A stretch of 64,000 bases of DNA from the NCBI GenBank assembly GCA_036821185.1, contig DAISKD010000006.1, positions 7,892 through 71,891 of the forward strand. Reading direction: 5' to 3'. The position numbers and the translations under genes were made by a program. The notes beneath the pieces were generated by a model, which saw only the letters and a program-made list of their open reading frames with translations, had not been told where the DNA came from and did no database searches. Positions 9,151 through 17,713 of this stretch are shown here, one piece after another (position 1 is the first letter of the stretch; the number at the start of each line of letters is the position of its first letter). The stretch is from CALJTV01 sp036821185. GTDB taxonomy: Bacteria > Chloroflexota > Dehalococcoidia > GIF9 > UBA5629.

Positions 9151-10727
9151 AAGTACAGCTTTATGATACAACGCTCAGAGACGGCGCCCAGCAGGAGGGC
9201 ATCTCTTTCTCGGTCGCGGACAAACTCAGAATCGTCCAAAAGCTGGATGAGCTGGGGATACATTTTATCGAAGGTGGATGGCCAGGGGCTAACCCCAAGG
9301 ATACCGAGTTTTTTGTCCGGGCGAAGGAATTGAAGCTGAAAAACTCGATGCTGGTCGCTTTTGGCAGCACCAAACATCCGGACTCAAAAGCAGGTACTGA
9401 CCCGAATCTTGCTGCTCTGGTGGAGGCTGGGACAAGGGTGGTCACCATTGTGGGTAAGAGCTGGGATGTGCATGTGACTCAGCTATTGGAAATCAGTCTA
9501 GAGGACAATCTTCAGGTCATAGCTGACTCTATAGTTTTCTTGAAGTCACACGGGCTCCAAGTGTTTTTTGATGCCGAACACTTTTTCGATGGCTATAAGG
9601 CAAACCCTGAATATGCGTTGAAGGTTGTGGAGGTTGCTGCAAGGGCTGGTGCGGATTGTGTGGTTCTCTGTGATACCAATGGTGGCGGGCTGCCCCACGA
9701 AATTACGGCTGCTATAGGAGCAGTGAGAGGGAGGGTGGCCGTGCCTTTGGGAATTCATGTACACAATGATGGTGAGCTGGCTGTAGCCAATTCGATTGCG
9801 GCAGTACAAGCCGGGGTTACCCAGGTTCAGGGGACGATAAATGGCTATGGTGAACGGTGTGGTAACGCCAACCTTTGCTCAGTCATCCCCACCCTTAAGT
9901 TGAAAATGGGCATCGATTGTATTACGGACGAGCAGCTGGCCAAACTAACCGAGACCTCCCGTTTCGTAGCCGAACTGGCTAACATGGCACCTTCTAGCAC
10001 TCTTCCCTATGTAGGCACCAGCGCCTTTACTCATAAGGGTGGGTTGCATGTCTCCGGAATTTTGAAGTGGGAAAACAGCTATCAACATATTGACCCCAGA
10101 TTGGTGGGCAATCGCCCCAGGGTGGTTGTCTCTGAGCTTTCGGGGAAAAGCAACATCATATATAAAGCCAAGGAACTGGGGATCAATTTATCTGCGAGAG
10201 GGAAACAAGCGCGGGAGGTGGTGCAGAAGATAAAGGAACTGGAGAGCAGGGGTTTCCAGTACGAGAACGCCGAGGCCTCTTTTGAGCTACTTTTGCACCG
10301 TGCCCAGCCGGGTTATGAGCCACCTTTTGAGTTGATTGATTTTATGGTTGTGGTGGAAAGACACAGGCGTCCTTCCAGCAAGGGTGATACCGAGCTTCTC
10401 TCGGAGGCCACGGTGAAGGTCAGGGTGGGAAACGAGGTGTTCCACACAGCATCCGAAGGCAATGGGCCGGTAAATGCCCTTGACCAGGCGCTGCGCAAAG
10501 CCTTAGTGGAATTTTACCCTGAGATAAGCAAAGTTCAATTGGTCGACTACAAAGTGCGTATATTGGAAGAAAGTGTGGGGACTGCCTCCCAGGTGCGGGT
10601 GCTGATTGAGTCCAGCGATGGGCAGAGGAAGTGGCGGACTGTTGGCGGTTCCACCAATATCATCGATGCCAGCTGGCTAGCGCTGGCTGATAGCCTTGAA
10701 TATTACCTGATCAATTTATGTAAATAA
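9147..10727 (+). CDS. cimA: Citramalate synthase
   Basis: Condenses pyruvate and acetyl-CoA to (R)-citramalate, giving isoleucine without threonine deaminase. The product goes through LeuCD and LeuB of the same operon. It has 526 residues and is of the TIGR00977 type rather than LeuA: YDTTLRDGAQQEGISFS at the start, EGGWPGANPKD at residues 31-41, HVHNDGELAVANS near residue 202, and a C-terminal LeuA-like regulatory domain. The ATG overlaps the leuB stop (ATGA), which implies translational coupling. Placement with leuA, leuC, leuD and leuB supports citramalate rather than homocitrate as product. Confidence 0.92.
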   Translation: MKVQLYDTTLRDGAQQEGISFSVADKLRIVQKLDELGIHFIEGGWPGANPKDTEFFVRAKELKLKNSMLVAFGSTKHPDSKAGTDPNLAALVEAGTRVVTIVGKSWDVHVTQLLEISLEDNLQVIADSIVFLKSHGLQVFFDAEHFFDGYKANPEYALKVVEVAARAGADCVVLCDTNGGGLPHEITAAIGAVRGRVAVPLGIHVHNDGELAVANSIAAVQAGVTQVQGTINGYGERCGNANLCSVIPTLKLKMGIDCITDEQLAKLTETSRFVAELANMAPSSTLPYVGTSAFTHKGGLHVSGILKWENSYQHIDPRLVGNRPRVVVSELSGKSNIIYKAKELGINLSARGKQAREVVQKIKELESRGFQYENAEASFELLLHRAQPGYEPPFELIDFMVVVERHRRPSSKGDTELLSEATVKVRVGNEVFHTASEGNGPVNALDQALRKALVEFYPEISKVQLVDYKVRILEESVGTASQVRVLIESSDGQRKWRTVGGSTNIIDASWLALADSLEYYLINLCK

Positions 10728-10772
10728 AAGGGGCAGCGCATCATAGCTGGTGGCGCACGCTGCCCCTTTTTG
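10722..10772. terminator. Bidirectional intrinsic terminator between cimA and thiolase
   Basis: A perfect 9-bp GC-rich stem (GGGGCAGCG at 10730-10738 with its complement at 10758-10766) is flanked by A residues on the left and TTTTT on the right. It can therefore terminate the ilv-leu-cimA operon on the plus strand and the convergent thiolase gene on the minus strand. Confidence 0.92.
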
Positions 10773-10785
10773 TAGCGATGTAATG

Positions 10786-12003
10786 CTATTCTTCTCTCTT
10801 AATAACTGTGGCTGCGCCCTGTCCACCGCCTACACAGGCAGTTGCTACGCCGTATTTCCCCTTTTCTAGGTTCAGTATCCTCGCTAGGGTGCCCACCAGG
10901 CGATTGCCGCTCGCTCCCAGTGGATGGCCTATGGCAATGGCACCGCCTTTTATGTTTACCCTTTCGGGGTCAATGCCCAGTTCTCTTATCGCGTAAATGG
11001 TGACTATGGCGAAGGCCTCGTTTATCTCCCAGAAGTCTATGTCCTTGACATCGAGCCCGGCATGCTTGAGTGCTATTCTGCTGGCAGGTACTGGTCCTTT
11101 ACCCATGACGCTCGGGTCTACCCCTGCCCAACCCATGGACACGATGGTGGCTAAAGGCTTAAGACCGTACTGTTTAGCCTTTTCTTTTGACATCAACATT
11201 AGCGCCGTGGCGCCGGCATTGAGAGGCGAGGCATTGCCTGCGGTTATTTGCCCATCGGGTGTATAGGCGGGCCTTAGCTGTGCTAGTGCTTCCATTGTGG
11301 TATCGGACCTGATGCTGACATCGTAGTCAATGACCTGCTTTTTGCCGTCGGGTAGGGTCACTTCAATGGGCATTATCTCTCCTTTGAAGTAACCCTCTTG
11401 TAGGGCTTTGGCCGCTCGCTGATGGCTTATCAATGCCCAGCGGTCCATATCCTCGCGGGTAAATCCTGACTCCCTAAACAACTTCTCAGCGGTCAGCCCC
11501 ATATTCATAGCTATGGCGAAATTGTACTTCTTAAAACGTTCCTCCGTGAAGAAGGCTGGATCTGGCTGTCTGAGTATTGCCCGAGGGTCACCTGGCTCAA
11601 TGCCCATCGGGATGTGTGTCATATGCTCGATGCCAACAGAGATCACGATGTCAGAGTAGCCCAGCATTATTTCCATAGCGCCTCGGTTGGTAGTTGCTAG
11701 CGTAGAGGCGCACTGTTTGTCGAACTGCTCGGCTGGTACCTCGAAGGGCATGTCCGCCTCGAACACGATGCTCCTGCCACCATAGGTCCATTGTTCAGCT
11801 ACTGGCATGGCAGTGCCTACGAGGACATGGTTGACATCCTGCGGTTTGACCTTTGTCCTCTTGAGCATCTCCTGAATGAGCATGCCGGCGACACGGTCCA
11901 TCCTCAGGCTGTTGAACACGTCTCTTTCTGGTTCCCGTGGCCTCGATCGGGAGAATGCTGACCTCAGATAGTCTACTATTACGACCTCTCTTGTTTGTGG
12001 CAT
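10786..12003 (-). CDS. Acetyl-CoA acetyltransferase / 3-ketoacyl-CoA thiolase
   Basis: A 405-residue type I/II thiolase that cleaves 3-ketoacyl-CoA or condenses two acetyl-CoA. The nucleophile is Cys98 in DKQCAST. The other catalytic elements are GGAIAIGHPLGASG (His) and the C-terminal TACVGGGQG (second Cys). The N-terminus has the family feature VVIVDYLRSAFSRS. An excellent AAAGGAGGTAAA precedes the ATG. It follows the archease-rtcB-nitroreductase genes by 55 bases in the same direction and may be read through from them. Together with the enoyl-CoA hydratase, SDR and second thiolase nearby it suggests a beta-oxidation or ketoacyl-CoA pathway. Chain-length specificity cannot be told. Confidence 0.92.
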   Translation of the reverse strand: MPQTREVVIVDYLRSAFSRSRPREPERDVFNSLRMDRVAGMLIQEMLKRTKVKPQDVNHVLVGTAMPVAEQWTYGGRSIVFEADMPFEVPAEQFDKQCASTLATTNRGAMEIMLGYSDIVISVGIEHMTHIPMGIEPGDPRAILRQPDPAFFTEERFKKYNFAIAMNMGLTAEKLFRESGFTREDMDRWALISHQRAAKALQEGYFKGEIMPIEVTLPDGKKQVIDYDVSIRSDTTMEALAQLRPAYTPDGQITAGNASPLNAGATALMLMSKEKAKQYGLKPLATIVSMGWAGVDPSVMGKGPVPASRIALKHAGLDVKDIDFWEINEAFAIVTIYAIRELGIDPERVNIKGGAIAIGHPLGASGNRLVGTLARILNLEKGKYGVATACVGGGQGAATVIKREE

Positions 12004-12058
12004 TTTACCTCCTTTTTACTTTTTATTTATTCTGAGCACGGGTTGTTGGATGCGGTGA

Positions 12059-12670
12059 CTAAATTGGTTTACCAACAGGGATTATGTATAGGGGCTTTAG
12101 CTGCTCTTCCAGATGTAATAAAGTCCTTACCTGTTCGTCATCAAAAGCGCCTACCATGACTGTGCCCAACCCCAGTGCCACGGCTTGTAGGGCAATATTC
12201 TGGCCCACGTGTCCCACTTCAATATGGACGTACCGTTCGCCTCGCCTTCCGTAGCGGTACATAGTCCTAAAATAAAGGGCGCAGACAATTATATCAACGG
12301 GACTGGTAGCAATACAAGATTGTCCTAAGGAAGCTTCAGCTAGGGCGGGTCTCAAGTCCCCTTCGATATATGTGTCAAGCGCGTGCCTGTCTGTCTGGTA
12401 ATGGTAGACACCTGCCGTCAGGCCGGCTACGGTCTGCTCACCTGTCACTGCAAAAATTTCTAGAGGGTATGTAGCGCCGGCGCTCGGCGCTGCCCTGCGT
12501 CCACCGCTGGCAGTGATGCCTTGAGCTGCCCAGAGAAGCTGTGAGAGCTGTGAAAGCGTCAGGGGGTCACTGCGAAACCGCCTTATCGACCTCCGTTTCA
12601 AGATAGCTTCCTCTACAGAGGTTTTTCCGTAGTGGATTGGGTCGGGGAGTCTAATAGGCTCTCTTTTCAC
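12059..12670 (-). CDS. SagB/ThcOx-type nitroreductase-family FMN dehydrogenase
   Basis: A 203-residue nitroreductase-fold protein of the SagB/ThcOx branch. It shows the FMN-binding RRSIRRF near residue 27, then LSQLLWAAQGIT and the SagB-type SAGATYPLEIF. The GHVGQNIALQAVALGLG helix lies near residue 152. In azole-peptide clusters SagB oxidises azolines, but stand-alone members are frequent and their substrates are unknown. No precursor peptide or cyclodehydratase is nearby. It begins 8 bases after rtcB in the same direction, so it is probably in the same operon. Confidence 0.8.
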   Translation of the reverse strand: MKREPIRLPDPIHYGKTSVEEAILKRRSIRRFRSDPLTLSQLSQLLWAAQGITASGGRRAAPSAGATYPLEIFAVTGEQTVAGLTAGVYHYQTDRHALDTYIEGDLRPALAEASLGQSCIATSPVDIIVCALYFRTMYRYGRRGERYVHIEVGHVGQNIALQAVALGLGTVMVGAFDDEQVRTLLHLEEQLKPLYIIPVGKPI

Positions 12671-12678
12671 TCTCAGTG

Positions 12679-14136
12679 CTAGCCCTTGATGACGCCTATC
12701 GGGATAGCCATAGCGACCTTTCGTGAGATCCCCGCTTTATGCGTCACCTCGACGACGTGGGTAACATCCTTGTAGGCTTGTGAGGCCTCCTCGGCTAGGG
12801 AGGACATACTGTCTGCTTTGACTATGATCCCTTTGGCTCGTAGCTCTTCAGCAACGTCTACTCCCCGTAACCCTCGTTTGGCTGCTCCTCGGCTTTGCAC
12901 CCTGCCAGCGCCGTGACAGGTTGAGCCAAAGGACTCAGCCATCGCACGTTCGGTACCTACCGCTACGTAGGAGCGACGTCCCATATCTCCAGGAATAAGT
13001 ACCGGCTGTCCAATTTCCCTGTAGCACTGCGGCACGTCTTTGTGTCCTGCAGGGAAGGCCCTAGTTGCACCCTTGCGGTGGACGCATAAAGTCATCTTAG
13101 TGCCGTTTACCACATGTTCTTCAATTTTGGCAATATTGTGGGCAACGTCGTACACCTGCCGTAGCCCCAACTCTTCCGGGCTTTTGCCAAAGACTTTAGC
13201 TAGCGACTCTCGTACCCAGTGGGTGATACATTGGCGGTTCGCCCAGGCATAGTTGGCAGCACATGCCATAGCAGCGAGGTAGTCTTTGCCCTCCGGAGAT
13301 TCAATCGGTGCACAAGCGAGCTGCCTGTCGGGAAGACTGATGCCGTACCTTTTTACTGCCCCTTCCATGACCCTAAGATAATCGTCGCATACCTGATGTC
13401 CCAGGCCACGGGAACCTGTGTGGATAAGAATCAATACTTGACCTACATGATCGATGCCCATGACTTTCGCAGCTTTCTCGTCGTATATTTCTTTTACTAC
13501 CTCTACCTCGAGGAAGTGATTACCTGAGCCCAGGGTCCCTGATTGTGGCGCACCTCTCTGTTTGGCTCTGGCACTGACCTTGTCCGGGTTAGCCCCCTTC
13601 AGCCGCCCTGTCTCCTCGGTGACCTCGAGGTCAGCTTCTGTACCAAAGCCACGCCTGACTGCCCAGTGGGCGCCATCGGTCAAGATTTCGTTCATCTCTT
13701 TTTCGGTCACCCTTATCTTCCCCTCTGAACCTACGCCTGATGGGATGTTGTGGAAAAGCTCGTTGACAAACTCTTTTATCTTGGGCCTAACTTCGTCTTC
13801 GCTTAGGTTGGTGCGCAGCAGCCTTACACCACAATTGATGTCGTAGCCCACACCGCCAGGCGAGACTACACCATCGGCGACTCTAGTGGCGGCGACACCG
13901 CCAATAGGGAAGCCGTAGCCCCAGTGGATATCAGGCATAGCCAGCGACCTGCCGACTATGCCGGGCAAAAAAGCGACATTGGCTACCTGCTCCAGCGACT
14001 GGTCCTCCTTAATTGCCTCCAGCATTTTTTCATCGGCATAGACCAGTCCGGGCACCCTCATGCCCTGTTTATATTCTTTGGGTATTTCCCAGCGAAAGTC
14101 GTCTATTTTCCTGATCTGTCCTTCCCACTTAGCCAT
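12679..14136 (-). CDS. rtcB: RNA-splicing ligase RtcB
   Basis: GTP-dependent RNA ligase that joins 2',3'-cyclic phosphate or 3'-phosphate ends to 5'-OH ends, used for tRNA splicing or RNA repair. It has 485 residues. Mn2+ ligands and active-site features are present: GYDINCGVR near residue 100 (Asp and Cys), GSGNHFLEV near residue 204, HTGSRGLGHQV near residue 240, DVAHNIAK, and the guanylylated histidine in CHGAGR near residue 404. No inactivating change is seen. It starts 10 bases after the archease gene, whose product accelerates RtcB guanylylation. Confidence 0.96.
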   Translation of the reverse strand: MAKWEGQIRKIDDFRWEIPKEYKQGMRVPGLVYADEKMLEAIKEDQSLEQVANVAFLPGIVGRSLAMPDIHWGYGFPIGGVAATRVADGVVSPGGVGYDINCGVRLLRTNLSEDEVRPKIKEFVNELFHNIPSGVGSEGKIRVTEKEMNEILTDGAHWAVRRGFGTEADLEVTEETGRLKGANPDKVSARAKQRGAPQSGTLGSGNHFLEVEVVKEIYDEKAAKVMGIDHVGQVLILIHTGSRGLGHQVCDDYLRVMEGAVKRYGISLPDRQLACAPIESPEGKDYLAAMACAANYAWANRQCITHWVRESLAKVFGKSPEELGLRQVYDVAHNIAKIEEHVVNGTKMTLCVHRKGATRAFPAGHKDVPQCYREIGQPVLIPGDMGRRSYVAVGTERAMAESFGSTCHGAGRVQSRGAAKRGLRGVDVAEELRAKGIIVKADSMSSLAEEASQAYKDVTHVVEVTHKAGISRKVAMAIPIGVIKG

Positions 14137-14146
14137 TTTTCGTCAC

Positions 14147-14566
14147 CTAGATGTCAAAAATTATGCGGGCCTTATAGAGGCCATCCTGTTTGCTTATTTG
14201 CAGCATGTGATATGTAGCTGCCTTTATTTCTCTTGTTATCTTGTGCCTCTGCGGATAGACTTTTTCACCAAAGCACCGTGCTTTCATGCTACTACCGGTA
14301 AACTCTTCAATCTTAAAACGCTTGAATGCCAGCCGTTCTACGTCGAAGATGTATATGAGTTCATTCAACCACTCTACCAGTAGACTCTCGGTGTCATCTG
14401 CTGATAGTTCAACAACATGTTCGATGTCTTCCTTCAAGTCGCTCACATCGACCATCAGGCTAAAAAGCCCGAGCGCAGCATTAGCAAAAAGTTCACTGAT
14501 ATCTGACCCGTAGGCGACAATGCCAATATCTGCAGTATGGTCAAAGACTTCAAAAGGCTTGTCCAC
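14147..14566 (-). CDS. Archease
   Basis: A 139-residue archease, the small acidic cofactor that lets RtcB turn over several times. It opens with the family signature FEVFDHTADIGIVAYG, with the metal-binding Asp in HTADIG, and ends in IIFDI. The GTG start has AGAGGGG upstream. It is the first gene of a minus-strand unit with rtcB and a nitroreductase and has a good promoter 30-60 bases upstream. The operon pairing confirms the assignment. Confidence 0.95.
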   Translation of the reverse strand: MDKPFEVFDHTADIGIVAYGSDISELFANAALGLFSLMVDVSDLKEDIEHVVELSADDTESLLVEWLNELIYIFDVERLAFKRFKIEEFTGSSMKARCFGEKVYPQRHKITREIKAATYHMLQISKQDGLYKARIIFDI

Positions 14567-14597
14567 AACCCCTCTTCATATCTAGACAGCAAACTCT

Positions 14598-14627
14598 ATT
14601 ATATAGGCCTTGCTTCGTGGAAGTCAA
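14598..14627 (-). promoter_or_regulatory. Sigma-70-like promoter for archease-rtcB
   Basis: On the minus strand TTGACT (14627-14622) is separated by 18 bases from TATAAT (14603-14598), 32 bases before the archease start codon. This is a near-consensus promoter. No operator-like repeat is obvious. Confidence 0.65.
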
Positions 14628-14688
14628 AAACCTGTTCCTGTGATAGAGTTCGGACAGGGGTTATACAGCGTTTATTTCGCTAGTGAAC

Positions 14689-14718
14689 TGACAGTCTAGG
14701 TGTGAGATGTCTTATAAT
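14689..14718 (+). promoter_or_regulatory. Promoter candidate for the SDR / enoyl-CoA hydratase genes
   Basis: A perfect TATAAT at 14713-14718 is preceded at 18 bases by TGACAG (or CTGACA at 19). It lies about 86 bases before the SDR ATG and diverges from the archease promoter. The -35 element is weak, so this is a candidate only. Confidence 0.4.
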
Positions 14719-14804
14719 ATATGCAATATACCAGGTGCCGGTGCGCCAAGCGTTTTCAGGACAGTCGGCAGGTGAACTTTTTTCAAGTGAAAGGAGGTAC
14801 GGTC

Positions 14805-15656
14805 ATGGATCTAAATCTGAGAGGGAAAGTGGCCATTGTTACCGGGGCGGGGCGAGCTATCGGTGAGGAAATAGCCAGGAGCCTGGCTCGGGAGGGAGCG
14901 AGGGTGGTGGTAAACGACCTCTTTGCTGAACGGGCGCAGAGGGTTGCAGAGGAGATAAACGCAGCTGGTGGCGAAGCTATGGGGATAAAGGCTGATGTGA
15001 CCAACTGGGAGGAGGTCACCAAAATGGTGGAAGAAGTCGTGAAAAAATGGGGCAGGGTGGATATCCTGGTGAACAATGCCGGTGTACCGGCGCCAAGTGC
15101 TGAGGAAGATGCCATACCGGGACAGTATGCGACCTTTGCCGAGAGTGACCGTTCTCTGTGGGCCAAGTACATCGATGTCAATATCTATGGGACAATGAAT
15201 TGCACCAAGGCGGTGATCAACCACATGGTCCAGCAAAAATACGGTAAGATAGTGAGCATCATTTCCGACGCTGGAAGAGTGGGTGAGCCAAGGTTGAGTG
15301 CCTATGCAGCAGGTAAGGCTGGCATACTGGGCTTCAGTAAGTCCCTGGCCAGAGAGGTCGCCCGTTACTGTATAAACGTGAATTGTATATCTCTGGGGGC
15401 AACACCACATCCGGGACAGGATGAAAGGACAAAGGCAAGGATGAAAGCTGCGGGGATGACCGACGAGCAGATAGAGCAGGCTCTCAAGGAGCGACGTGAG
15501 GCGGTGATGAGGAACTATCCGCTGGCACGAGGTCTGGGGCGGTTGGGACTGCCATCGGACGCGGCTAATGCAGTTCTTTTCTTCGTCTCCGACGCGGCGG
15601 CGTGGATAACAGGACAGGTGCTTAGCGTCAACGGTGGTTTTTCGATGGTGGGATAA
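14805..15656 (+). CDS. Short-chain dehydrogenase/reductase (3-hydroxyacyl-CoA or 3-oxoacyl type)
   Basis: A 283-residue classical SDR using NAD(P)H. It has TGAGRAIGEE near residue 15 (TGxxxxIG, with Ala where Gly is usual), an acidic residue in VVNDLF after beta-2, NNAGVPAP near residue 92, and the catalytic YxxxK in SAYAAGK, with the catalytic serine in IVSIISDAG. A C-terminal TGQVLSVNGGFSMVG is typical of FabG-like enzymes. I chose the ATG at 14805 because AAGGAGGT lies just upstream. The longer frame back to 14721 has no such support. An insertion around residues 93-115 is longer than in FabG and resembles SDRs of acyl-CoA or alicyclic degradation. The following enoyl-CoA hydratase gene agrees with a CoA-thioester substrate. 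Confidence 0.85.
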   Translation: MDLNLRGKVAIVTGAGRAIGEEIARSLAREGARVVVNDLFAERAQRVAEEINAAGGEAMGIKADVTNWEEVTKMVEEVVKKWGRVDILVNNAGVPAPSAEEDAIPGQYATFAESDRSLWAKYIDVNIYGTMNCTKAVINHMVQQKYGKIVSIISDAGRVGEPRLSAYAAGKAGILGFSKSLAREVARYCINVNCISLGATPHPGQDERTKARMKAAGMTDEQIEQALKERREAVMRNYPLARGLGRLGLPSDAANAVLFFVSDAAAWITGQVLSVNGGFSMVG

Positions 15657-15696
15657 GTAAGACGGGGTGAAATTAGTTGTGAAAGGAGATGCTGGA

Positions 15697-16479
15697 ATGG
15701 AGTACGAGACTATTATTTATCACAAAGATGACGGCATCGTCACGGTGACACTTAACCGCCCGGAGCGCCTTAATGCTATAAATGCAAAGATGAGTTCTGA
15801 ACTTGAGTACTTAGTGGACGAACTTGCAGATGATGATGAGGTAAGGGTGGTCATTGTGACCGGTGCTGGGAGGGGCTTTTGTGCCGGGGCTGATATCAAG
15901 GAGATGGCTGATGCCAGTGCCCAGCAAAGTTCTCAACGGAGCAGACGTCGCCGCTACCGCTTTTTCAATAAACTTGAGGACTTGTGGAAGCCGGTGATCG
16001 CAGCGATAAACGGACCGTGCAACGGAGGTGGGCTGGAGATAGCACTGTGCTGTGACTTCCGCATTGCTTCGGAGTTAGCCAGTTTTGGGTTGGGAGAGGT
16101 GAAGCTGGGCATCATCCCTGCTGCCGGCGCCACAGCGCGTTTGCCACGGTTAATAGGTCCAGCTCGGGCGAAGGAATTTCTCTACTTCGGCAATGTCATA
16201 GATGCTAGACGAGCGTATGAGGTTGGGTTGGTGAGTAAGGTGGTGCCCGCGGAAGAGTTGATGGCCGAAGCTACGAGGTGGGCCAGTGAGCTTGCTGAAA
16301 GGCCCCCTTTGTCGTTGAGAATGCTCAAATACTGCGTAAATGTTGGTATGCAGATGGACCTTTTGAGTGCACTGGACTATGAGAGCAAATGTGCTGAAAT
16401 TTTACGTAATACCGAGGACTATAAGGAAGGGACGAGGGCGTTTGTAGAAAAGCGTAAGCCTGTTTTTAAGGGCAGGTGA
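15697..16479 (+). CDS. Enoyl-CoA hydratase/isomerase (crotonase family)
   Basis: A 260-residue crotonase-family protein that probably hydrates 2-enoyl-CoA. The oxyanion-hole segment GRGFCAGADIKEM is near residue 60, and GPCNGGGLEIAL near residue 107 supplies the second one. Both catalytic glutamates of the hydratases are in place, in GLGEVKLG and in ARAKEFLY. The start at 15697 is chosen for AAAGGAGAT eight bases upstream. A GTG at 15667 would add ten residues. It follows the SDR gene by 40 bases in the same direction, which suggests co-transcription and successive steps of acyl-CoA degradation. Confidence 0.9.
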   Translation: MEYETIIYHKDDGIVTVTLNRPERLNAINAKMSSELEYLVDELADDDEVRVVIVTGAGRGFCAGADIKEMADASAQQSSQRSRRRRYRFFNKLEDLWKPVIAAINGPCNGGGLEIALCCDFRIASELASFGLGEVKLGIIPAAGATARLPRLIGPARAKEFLYFGNVIDARRAYEVGLVSKVVPAEELMAEATRWASELAERPPLSLRMLKYCVNVGMQMDLLSALDYESKCAEILRNTEDYKEGTRAFVEKRKPVFKGR

Positions 16480-16497
16480 GAGCTGGGCCGGGCTGTT

Positions 16498-17649
16498 TTA
16501 CTTTTCTCTGACCAGCACGTGTACCGTGCTCACACCTCCGAAGCCAGCACACTCGGTGACACCTACCCTCGGGTTTCCAGGCACTTGTCTTTCTCTGGCT
16601 TCACCTCTGAGGTGTAGCGTTATCTCTGCTATCTGTCTGGCGCCAGTAGCACCAAGGGGATGCCCCTGTGCCTGGAGTCCGCCGCTGGGGTTCACAGGTA
16701 TGGCGCCGGTGATCTCGGTCTTGCCTTCAATAGTGTATTTCCAGCCTTCGCCTTCGGGGCAGAGCCCCAGTGCTTCGATCTGCACGATCTCGCCTATGGT
16801 GGCGGCGTCGTGGACTTCTGCAAGGTCCACGTCCTCAGGGCCTACCCCAGCCTGTTCATAGGCCTCTTCAGCAGCCCTGACGGTGTTTTGCGGTATACAC
16901 TTTTTACGGTCTGAGTACTTCTGTATGTGCAGGGCCGACCCGGCTATCCGCACCAGCGGCTTGCTGGTATATTTAGAAGCTATGTCCGCGGCACAAAGGA
17001 CGAGCGCAGCTGCGCCATCGCTTGTCGGGCAGCACTGATAAAGGGTGAGCGGGTCAGCGATCATCCTGGAGTTAAGCACTTCTTCGAGGGTGAACACCTT
17101 TTTATACTGGGCATAGGGGTTGATGGTGCCATTTCTGTGGTTCTTTACTGACACCTGGGCGATTGCCTCTATAGTGGCCCCATATTCCATCATATATCGC
17201 CGTGCCATAAAAGCATACAGCCCCATCATCACGCCCGTGCCGAGATAGCGCTCCGGTGAATATCTGAGGGGTGAAGTTAATGGACCACGCGGCATCTTCT
17301 CGGCACCAGCGACTAGGATGATATCGTACAGTCCCGTGCCGATCAGCCGCCAGGCTAGCCAGACAGCTGTGCTACTGGAGGAACAGGCGTTTTCTATATT
17401 TCCTATCATCGGTATTCCGTGGCTACCGAACTCGCTGAAAACGAGAAGCCCTGCGGACGAAGCCTGTTCTCTAACGTGAGAATACATCGCAACTTCGATG
17501 TCACGCCATTTGATGCCAGCATCCTCGATAGCTTTACTAACGGCTTCCTTAGCCAGGTCTATATAGGTCTTTTCGGGTGGGAATCTGCCAAAAGGAAGAA
17601 GTCCGACTCCCAGGACCACAACATCTCTCATTTTCACTTTTTTCGCCAT
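16498..17649 (-). CDS. SCP2-type thiolase (lipid-transfer/acetyl-CoA acetyltransferase family)
   Basis: A 383-residue thiolase of the SCP-x/archaeal branch. The nucleophile is Cys89 in NACSSSS. EVHDAATIGEIVQIEALG and the histidine in GHPLGATG lie near residues 280-330, and ECAGFGG at the C-terminus replaces the usual CxGGGxG. Members of this branch generally work with a separate zinc-ribbon OB-fold protein (DUF35), and one is encoded 64 bases upstream here. Known complexes include archaeal acetoacetyl-CoA thiolase/HMG-CoA synthase and steroid side-chain aldolases, so this enzyme could be a thiolase or an aldolase. The substrate is unknown. Confidence 0.87.
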   Translation of the reverse strand: MAKKVKMRDVVVLGVGLLPFGRFPPEKTYIDLAKEAVSKAIEDAGIKWRDIEVAMYSHVREQASSAGLLVFSEFGSHGIPMIGNIENACSSSSTAVWLAWRLIGTGLYDIILVAGAEKMPRGPLTSPLRYSPERYLGTGVMMGLYAFMARRYMMEYGATIEAIAQVSVKNHRNGTINPYAQYKKVFTLEEVLNSRMIADPLTLYQCCPTSDGAAALVLCAADIASKYTSKPLVRIAGSALHIQKYSDRKKCIPQNTVRAAEEAYEQAGVGPEDVDLAEVHDAATIGEIVQIEALGLCPEGEGWKYTIEGKTEITGAIPVNPSGGLQAQGHPLGATGARQIAEITLHLRGEARERQVPGNPRVGVTECAGFGGVSTVHVLVREK

Positions 17650-17713
17650 TTTTTCCTCTTCATGCTCAGAGATATTTTTTGTACTCGCAAGCTGTGATGG
17701 CTAGCTTCTGAAG

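Noticed and set aside
12059..12670. Thiazole/oxazole-modified peptide cluster suggested by the SagB-like protein
   Set aside because: No cyclodehydratase, YcaO protein, precursor peptide or exporter lies beside it, and its neighbours are RNA-repair genes.
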